The notes under the pieces were generated by a model that did not search any database, was not told the DNA's origin, and saw only the letters and a program-made list of their open reading frames with translations. Positions 57,352 through 64,000 of a stretch of DNA of 64,000 bases are shown piece by piece. Within the stretch, counting starts at the first letter, position 1. Each line of letters opens with the position of its first letter. Origin of the DNA: Didymella arachidicola (lineage: Eukaryota > Ascomycota > Dothideomycetes > Pleosporales > Didymellaceae); NCBI GenBank assembly GCA_016630955.3, contig CM049989.1, forward strand, positions 1,674,001 to 1,738,000. The letters run 5' to 3'. The translations under genes were made by a program, and so were the position numbers.

Positions 57352-58023
57352 CTAGCAGGTAGCGACCTTGGGACCAGGGACGGTGTAAGAGTTGAAGTTG
57401 TTGTAAATGTTGGCAGTGTAGCCGGGGTCAGTCGACTTGACGTGTCCGGGAATCTTGGTGGTGGGCGAAAGTGTCTTGGAGCCGCCGCCAGTAACCTTGA
57501 TCTGAGCGCAAGAGATGTAGAACTGAGGGGGAGAGCCGGGGTTGTGGATCGCGAGCTGTTCGATGCGGAGGAGGTACTCGCCAGCGGCAAGGCACGAGGG
57601 AATGGTGACGGAGTAGTTGTCCTTCAGGTCCCAAGTAGCCTGGCCACCGGAGAATGTGGGGCCAATCTCCTTGATCTTGACCCAGTCGGAAGAGCCATCA
57701 GCAGCAGCAGCGCTGTCGACCTTGGTCACATAAAAGGAAACGGGTCCCTGGTGGTAAACGGCCTGGTCGGCTGTGAAAGTGACTGAGGAGCCGGCAGCGA
57801 CAGAGACAGTCGTAGTCGAGGCTCCGCTTGCACCACCGACGTTGCAGCGGAGATCATTTGAGGCAAGGTCGGTAACAGGGGAGTTGTTGTTGGTGTTCTT
57901 GCGGATGTTCTGGTACTGGGCGCCCTTGACACCGTTCGCGGTGAGGTACTGGAAGATGTAGTGACCGTGGGCGACCTCGGCGAGTGCCGCACAGAGAAGG
58001 GTGAGTGCTGTGAAAGACTTCAT
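57352..58023 (-). CDS. AA9 lytic polysaccharide monooxygenase (former GH61)
   Basis: Intronless ORF of 223 aa. A signal peptide (MKSFTALTLLCAALAEVAHG) is cut to leave His21 as the N-terminal residue, as the copper histidine brace requires. The second copper His is His91 in VYHQGPVSFYVTK. The axial Tyr169 is in PPQFYISCAQIKV, with the second-sphere His160 and Gln167 also present. Other family marks are ANGVKGAQYQNIR, NDLRCNVGG and CLAAGEYLLRIEQLAIH. The enzyme is secreted and oxidatively cleaves cellulose or hemicellulose using copper and a peroxide or oxygen co-substrate. There is no carbohydrate-binding module. A 256-bp MITE sits 210 bp upstream of the ATG. Confidence 0.95.
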   Translation of the reverse strand: MKSFTALTLLCAALAEVAHGHYIFQYLTANGVKGAQYQNIRKNTNNNSPVTDLASNDLRCNVGGASGASTTTVSVAAGSSVTFTADQAVYHQGPVSFYVTKVDSAAAADGSSDWVKIKEIGPTFSGGQATWDLKDNYSVTIPSCLAAGEYLLRIEQLAIHNPGSPPQFYISCAQIKVTGGGSKTLSPTTKIPGHVKSTDPGYTANIYNNFNSYTVPGPKVATC

Positions 58024-58233
58024 GGTTGCTGCAATCGGATGGAGCGAGTGTGGATGTGTGAAGGTATTCGAGGATGCTGATTATGAGGACGAAGTCTCTT
58101 CCAGTTTATGTACCCTCTGAAGGATCTGCGGTATTGCGCATCGCTGCTTCCATATTGTGGTCCTTAAATCTTGGGCTTTCGAATTAGACGCCCACTCTTG
58201 ATTGGGTTGAGCACCGTCATATAAATGAATCTA

Positions 58234-58489
58234 CTGTGGTAGTCTGGGTATATATTGTGAGTGGGTCCGGCATAACCGGATGACCTTACTCACTAAATTA
58301 CATCAGATTCTGCCTACTTTTGGACATAATAAAGTGCTTACCCCTGCAATCTGCCTAACTTACAGCCTCTAGGACAAGAAGAGTATTGAAAACGCATCAG
58401 ATCAGTGCCTAAGACAGCTAAAGAAAAAAAAAACGGCCGAAAACCCCTGTCATTGTCTCTACTCACAATATATACCCAAACCACCACAG
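58234..58489. mobile_element. MITE-like element with 29-bp inverted ends and TA target site
   Basis: The left end at 58234 (CTGTGGTAGTCTGGGTATAT...) and the right end at 58489, read in reverse complement (CTGTGGTGGTTTGGGTATAT...), match at 27 of 29 positions. Both ends are bordered by TA (58232-58233 and 58490-58491), the target duplication of Tc1/mariner-type transposons. The 256-bp element has no ORF and contains a run of ten A at 58424-58433. This is the structure of a non-autonomous MITE. No other copy is seen in the window. Confidence 0.85.
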
Positions 58490-58491
58490 TA

Positions 58492-59974
58492 TATTATAAC
58501 GCTGATGATGTCGGTTAATGAGCCGGGACGTGAAGCGGAAACGCTGTCCTTGTCCCCGGTGTGCTGTCAAATATGTGGGCCATCCGTGGCTTGAAACAAG
58601 GACTTTGACAAAGACGGGCGTGTTTCGGTAGGACAGCTAATCTAAAATGGATCCTCGAATGTCGCTTCGGTAATGTTCGAAACAGCGACAAGCCATCCTG
58701 GTCGAGAAAATCCTACCCAGGGCTGAGACCTTGATCGGTCATGTCGAGTTTGTCGATGATGGAACAGTCCGCGTGCCGGGTAGATTAATATCTGGGGCAA
58801 TATACCATATTGGTTGTGGGTTTGAGGCGGGAGTAAGAACACCAACGATGCAACACAAACAAGAATCAAAACAAAACCTTGTCTGGTCAATCCGGCGGCT
58901 GTATTGAGAGGATGTTTGCGCGGGTACAATATTATGGCGAGCATTTCGAGTCGGGCATTGCTGCTTCTACCTGTCGACTCAAGACTGGTCATCAGCTACA
59001 GTCTCTCTCGACTTCTGGTAGCTACTGGACAGGCTGCTTCCTGACTCTTTGCCTGATTCCAAGCGAGAACCGGCGGAAGGTATTCTCCATGTCAAGCTTG
59101 TGTGCTCGTCATAACTCCGATCGTGTATTCGATGGTGTGCGCTGAGCGACAATCAGGCAGCGGCCAGGTGTGGAAAGGGCGCAGAGCTCTAGAGGGTATC
59201 GAAGCGTGGTAAAAGTACAGATTTGCGAAGACTACAGGCGTTCCAGGCTTATGTATACTCTAAATCAGCGCAAACTGCCTCACAACCGGGAATCGCTGGT
59301 CTGCGCCTTCTGTGCTTTGCGCCGGGATCCTACCAGAGCTGCAAGGTACGAAAACAGAGAACGTTCGTCGATGGTACGGTCAATGTTGGCACTGTTCAAT
59401 GCCTGAAGCACGAGATACATCAAAGCAACAAGATTGTCGGGTGCAGACAAGCAGGCATTTTCGAAGTTGCATAGCTATGCCTCTGCGCGCTCAATGGCGA
59501 TGTTACGTCTCGCGGACCGATAAATCTTGGAAATTCCAGTATCAGCAACGTCCTCGAGCCTGCACGGTAAGTCCAATCATTGGGGTAGCTCTGCATGCTG
59601 AGATGTAGTAGCGTGGCTTCGAGAGTAACATGAGGTGGAAACGATAACACATGTAGGTCTTTGCTAGCAGTTGGAGCACGGCTCAAGCTCGGCAGTTCGG
59701 TGTCGCATGTGGAGAAGCGGGGTCGTGTGTCCGCGGCCTTCACGCGTCCACCATACAGAGTAACCCGTTAGCCCTCCAGGAGCAGGTCCATCCGACGTCA
59801 AAGACGGCGTGGGCGTTTGTGATAGCAGATCCACATTCTTATCAAGCTCCGGGAAGCCGTTGAGAAACACAAGGTAGCTAATGCAAAACGTGGCGAAGCT
59901 ACAAATACTCGGCTTGAACTTCTCCCAATCCATTCTGTTTCTTACAGCATTTGTAATATCAACAAAACCTCGAG
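58492..59974. other. Intergenic region upstream of the amine oxidase
   Basis: About 1.5 kb with no supportable gene. A minus-strand ORF at 59664-59933 starts with a hydrophobic stretch but is unsupported otherwise. The region holds the amine oxidase promoter. Confidence 0.45.
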
Positions 59975-62105
59975 ATGTCTGCTGAGATCGCCACTAACAT
60001 AGCGCCGCAAGCCACCAAGGCTGTGGCCTCGCATCCGCTTGCGCCGCTGTCGGCAGCAGAGATCACGACCGCGGCGTCGATAGTCAAGGCTTCGTGGCCG
60101 GCTCACACAGACCTACACTTCAAAGCCATCACTTTACAGGAGCCGCCGAAAGCTGAGGTTCTGAAATACCTGGAAGCTGAGCATGCTGGAAGGTCAAGGC
60201 CATCGATTAGCAGGAAAGCCTTCCTGAACTACTACATTCGTAACACAGTAAGCAGGATGTTGATGTTCTTGAAGAGGCGAAATTTGACCGTGACTACAGA
60301 ATAAGTTCCACGAAGCGACCATTGACCTCACATCAAGACGCGTTGAGCGCAACGTGCTTCTCGGGCGTTTCGTTCATGCCAATGGCGACGGCGACGAAAT
60401 AGTTGCCATTGAAAAGATCGTTCTCGCAGACGAGGGCGTCCAAGCTGAAATTGCCAAACTGCAACTGCCAGAGGGCACAATCGTTATTTCTGATCCATGG
60501 ATCTACGGAAGCGATGGTGTCAACGATGAAGACAGGCTGTACCAGTGCTTCTTGTACTTGAGGGATCCGGGCAACTCATCCGAGGCGGATTCCAACCACT
60601 ACGCCATGCCTATCCCTATTTCACCGGTCCTCAGCACCGAGACCATGAAGGTCATCCGGATCGACATCATGCCTACGGGAGCCGACAACACTATCAAGCC
60701 AGTCGAGAAGTACAAGGTCCAGCCACCAAACGAGTACATCCCCGAAGCGCAGACTCTGCGAACCGACCTGAAGCCGTTGAACGTTGTTCAGCCCGAGGGA
60801 GCGAGCTTCGAGGTTGCACAGGAAGGCACTTCGAGTGTGTTGTCATGGCAGAAGTGGAAGTTCCGAGTCGGCTTCAACCAGCGAGAGGGCATGGTTCTCT
60901 ACGACGTACGGTACGATGGCCGACCACTCTTCTACCGGTTGAGTTTGAGCGATATGAACATTCCCTACGCCGACCCGCGTCATCCTTTCCACAAGAAGTC
61001 TGCCTTCGATCTGGGTGACGCAGGCGCTGGTATCATGGCCAATAACCTGAAGCTTGGATGTGACTGCTTGGGATCCATCTACTACCTCAGCTCTGTGCTG
61101 TCGGATGACAAAGGCGGCGTTATCGACATGCCGAATGTCGTGTGTATCCACGAGCAAGACGCGGGAATTGGCTGGAAGCACACCAACTACCGCACCGGAC
61201 GAGCAGCGGTTGTCCGATCCCGCGAGCTGGTCTTGCAGTCGATCATTACCGTCTCAAACTACGAGTACATCCTTGCTTTCATCTTCAACCAGGCTGGTGA
61301 AGTCACCTACGAGATCCGTGCCACGGGTATCTTGAGCACGCAACCCATCGACGAAGGCGTCGATGTCCCTTTCGGCACCGTCGTCCATCCCGGCGTACTC
61401 GCCGTCCACCATCAACATATTTTCTCACTGCGCGTCGACCCCATGATCGACGGCCCCTCCAACCGCCTCGTCTACGAAGAAGCCCTCCCCATGCCGCGCT
61501 CCGCTTTCAACCCCCACGGCACAGGCTACTACACCCGCGAAACCCCCATCACCAAATCCGGCGGCTACGACCTCGCCCCAGACCACAACCTAACCTTCAA
61601 AATCCAAAACCCCCACACCCTCAACCCCATCAACGCCAAACCCGTCGCCTACAAAATCCTCGCCCCGCCCTTCCAGAAAATCCTCTCAGACAAAGAAAGC
61701 TTCAACTACAAACGCGCCGAGTTCGCAGACCACAACGTCTACGTCGTTGCGCACCGCGACGGGGAGCTGTACGCAGGGGGTCAATATACGAACCAGAGTC
61801 GGGGCGGGACCGGGGTGCGGTCGTGGGCGGAGAGGGGGGAGAGTGTGTTGGATACGGATTTGGTGGTGTATGTGCAGGCGGGTATCAATCATGTGCCGCG
61901 GGTGGAGGATTTTCCGGTTATGCCGTGTGAGGTTTTGAGGATTCATTTGAAGCCGGTTAATTTCTTTGAGAGGAATCCGGCGATTGATGTGCCGCCGAGT
62001 GAGCAGGGGGTTAATCAGAGTAGGTTGTTGAGTGAGCAGCATCAGCAGCCAAGTGTGGAGGGGGTGATTGGGCGGGATGGGGAGTGTTGTGCGCCGAAGT
62101 TGTAG
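59975..62105 (+). CDS. Copper amine oxidase (topaquinone enzyme)
   Basis: Exons are 59975-60247 and 60300-62105, giving 692 aa. The enzyme oxidatively deaminates primary amines to aldehydes, releasing ammonia and hydrogen peroxide, which lets fungi use amines as nitrogen source. The N2/N3 domains include LSAAEITTAASIVKASWP and FHEATIDLTSRRV. The catalytic domain has FDLGDAGAG with the base Asp328, VSNYEYILAF with Tyr412 as topaquinone precursor, and copper ligands His462 and His464 in VHHQHIFSLRVD and His622 in INHVPRVEDFPVMP. The C-terminus ends PKL, a possible peroxisomal (PTS1-like) signal, consistent with peroxisomal fungal amine oxidases. At about 61755 the coding strand flips from strongly C-rich to strongly G-rich without loss of frame or motifs. 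Confidence 0.95.
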
Positions 62106-62518
62106 GTCTGTTGGGGGGTGCTATTGTGCGGTTGATGGGGTGCAGTGTGAGAGTATCTGATGGCCCTGTGGGTTTGGATGTCATTGGTATGTTCTGTGAA
62201 TGAAGATACTTTTTAGATGTTTCGTAAAATCACCCACCGTCCTAAATGAACTATGCTTGAATAAGATCAGAGACACGATACGAAGGAAGATTGGAGATCA
62301 CGCCGAACGTAATTTTGATGTATTGCATACAGGTGGTGAGACAGCCAGTCTCTTTGCAGAGGATAAAGGGTTGTAGCGGAAGGCACGTGCGTCGCGCCAG
62401 TGATGTCGGTCCTGGACGTGAACGCAGCTTCAAAGAAACACCAGACTCGCGCCGTTCTGATCCACTCTCACCACGGGTCGCGCATACACTGCACAAACAA
62501 CAGGCATTGGATTTCAAG
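62106..62518. other. Short intergenic region
   Basis: About 410 bases between co-directional genes: amine oxidase 3' UTR, then the Rna15 promoter. Nothing else was seen. Confidence 0.5.
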
Positions 62519-63486
62519 ATGGCGCCCAACGATAAGGCTGGACGCGTCGTGTTTATTGGCAATATACCCTACGGTACTGACAGCACACACCGTTCGCAAG
62601 ACTTCACTAACACACAAGTCTAGGTGGCACCGAAGAGCTCATCATCGAGACACTCGGTCGTGTGGGCCAAGTGCTGAACTTTCGATTGGTGTACGACAAG
62701 GAGACAGGCCGACCGAAGGGGTTTGGCTTTGCAGAGTTCGCCGATGCTGATGCAGCAGCCTCGGCGGTGCGCAACCTCAATGACTACGAGATTATGGGCC
62801 GGAAGCTGAGAGTGGACTGGTCGAACGACAACGGCTCCGGCGACAACGCACCCTCTACTCAGAACGCCCCACCACCGATGAACGGACAGGCGCCAGAGGT
62901 CGCGCAGGCGCAGCCCTCGAGCGCACTCGGCCCTCTGCCACCAGGCGTCGACCTGCCCCCGAACCTCACCTGCCCCGACGCCATCTCACGCACGCTCTCG
63001 ACCCTGCCCGCGCCGCAGCTCCTCGACATCCTGTCGCAGATGAAGGGCCTCGTCATGACAGACCCAGCCAAGGCAACCGAGCTGCTACGCCAAGCACCCC
63101 AGCTGGCCTACGCCATCTTCCAGTCTCTGCTCCTGCTCAACCTGGTCGACCCCTCGATGCTGGGCGCGCTGGTCGAGACAGCCCCCGCACCCGCCGCGCC
63201 GCCCGTACAAGCACCCCCCCAGCCCCAGCCCACGCCCATCGCACGACCGCCTGTGGGCTATCCCATGCCTCCCGGCTATGCACCTCAAGCTGCCCCGACA
63301 CCGCCGCAGCCGTACCCGTACGCGCAACCGCCGCCACAACAGGCACAGCCGGCGCCCACGGGCAACGAAGCGCTGTACAAACAAGTCATGGAGCTGCAGC
63401 CAGAGGTGATTGCGCAGCTGCCGCCCGACCAGCGCAATCAGATTATGCAGCTTCGGCAGATGCTTATGCAAGGACAGCGGCCGTAG
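62519..63486 (+). CDS. RNA15: Cleavage stimulation factor CstF-64 / Rna15
   Basis: Exons are 62519-62573 and 62624-63486, giving 305 aa. The N-terminal RRM has RNP2 VVFIGNIPYG, split by the intron, and RNP1 KGFGFAEF. It is followed by a Pro/Gln linker, the CSTF2 hinge with LLDILSQMKGLVMTDPAKA and LLRQAPQLAYAIFQSLLLLN, a Pro-rich stretch, and the three-helix CSTF C-terminal domain with VMELQPEVIAQLPPDQRNQI. Order and spacing match Rna15/CstF-64, which binds U/GU-rich elements in pre-mRNA as part of cleavage factor IA. The hinge binds Rna14 and the C-terminal domain binds Pcf11. The short first exon (55 nt) is confirmed by the restored IPYGGTEEL. It acts in the nucleus. Confidence 0.94.
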
Positions 63487-64000
63487 TTTGATGAAGGCAT
63501 GAGCTAGATTGGAGATGGAGTAAACCTATGAGCAACTGCTGCTAGACCGCGTCTTGGGCACGAGACTGACAGAGAGAGAGAGAGAGAGAGAGAGAGGAAA
63601 GCGCGCATATATGACCTGCGTCCTTTTGCGAAAAGCGCTCCAGACGGAGGATATTTTCATGGTGCGCAAGGCACGCAAGCGTTGCAGAGAGTACCATGGC
63701 AACACATGGTATACCACCCAGGCACAATCAGCCTTTATCCTGCAAGACGAAGCTCAGGCAGCTTCCACGCCAGGAATGCTTCTCGAAGACGATGGCGAAA
63801 GGGGAATAAATGGAGGTCACATGACAGATGTAATAAATACAACTGATACCCATTCCTCTCCTCGCGTTCATGCCTTACTCGACGAACTCTGTCATTATGT
63901 CGTAGACTGGTAGCAGCAGGAGTCGAGTGTTTATTAAGTAATAAAGCGCCAAGGTCACTAAGTAGTAAGCAAGCGGACCCTGACCCCTGTATCCCTCCCG
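63487..64000. other. 3' flank of RNA15
   Basis: About 510 bases to the window edge, holding the AG microsatellite listed separately. The ORF at 63554-63913 starts inside the repeat and shows no motif, so nothing coding is claimed. Confidence 0.45.
63571..63596 (+). repeat. (AG)13 microsatellite
   Basis: Thirteen uninterrupted AG dinucleotides, about 85 bases after the RNA15 stop codon, probably in its 3' UTR. Confidence 0.98.

Noticed and set aside
59664..59933. 89-aa minus-strand ORF with hydrophobic N-terminus
   Set aside because: It lies in the likely promoter of the amine oxidase, has no recognisable motif and no splice support.

Overview
The window is nuclear DNA of a filamentous ascomycete (Pezizomycotina). 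Most introns are 45-60 nt, with GT(A/G)-type donors, CTAAC/CTGAC branch sites and AG acceptors. Genes lie on both strands without operons, and the products include fungus-specific proteins: inositol phosphorylceramide synthase, Vid27, Tps2, an AA9 polysaccharide monooxygenase and a Gbp2/Hrb1-type RNA-binding protein. The general look suggests Dothideomycetes, but that is an impression and was not tested. I see no plasmid, phage, virus or CRISPR element.

Layout. 1-6.5 kb: edge-truncated MFS transporter (-), three-RRM SR/RGG protein (+), mitochondrial carrier (-). 7.5-13.5 kb: NYN-domain protein (+) and AUR1 (+). 14.5-15 kb: a probable overlooked small gene (-) with a duplicated 24-residue segment. 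15.4-21 kb: VID27 (-) and AP-1 beta adaptin (-). 21.5-26.2 kb: frame-broken F-box-like gene (-), secreted Gln/Gly-rich protein (-), PhzF-like isomerase (-). 29.4-33 kb: conserved unknown (+) and a REV1-like BRCT protein (+). 34.7-39.8 kb: FEN1 (-) with a 5-nt exon, glutaryl-CoA dehydrogenase (+), a Ubc4/5-type E2 (+). 40.1-47.3 kb: non-canonical poly(A) polymerase (-), TPS2 (+), an 83-aa conserved protein (+). 48.3-54.4 kb: APC-family permease (-) and a modin-like protein (-). 55-64 kb: intron-containing tRNA-Ala(AGC), Pro-rich conserved protein (-), AA9 LPMO (-) with a MITE in its upstream region, copper amine oxidase (+), CstF-64/Rna15 (+).

Most genes are single-copy housekeeping genes for RNA processing (Gbp2-like, Rna15, poly(A) polymerase), trafficking (APL2, VID27), DNA replication and repair (FEN1, BRCT protein), lipid, trehalose and amino-acid metabolism, and transport. 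They do not form a biosynthetic cluster or an obvious new defence or mobile system. The best leads are the hidden duplicated-segment gene at 14.5-15 kb, the 5-nt FEN1 microexon carrying the catalytic Asp34 codon, a TA-flanked MITE next to the LPMO gene, and a repeated pattern in which the sense strand of several genes switches abruptly from C-rich to G-rich.

Exon boundaries were derived by hand from reading frame, splice consensus and expected protein sequence. They need RNA-seq support.
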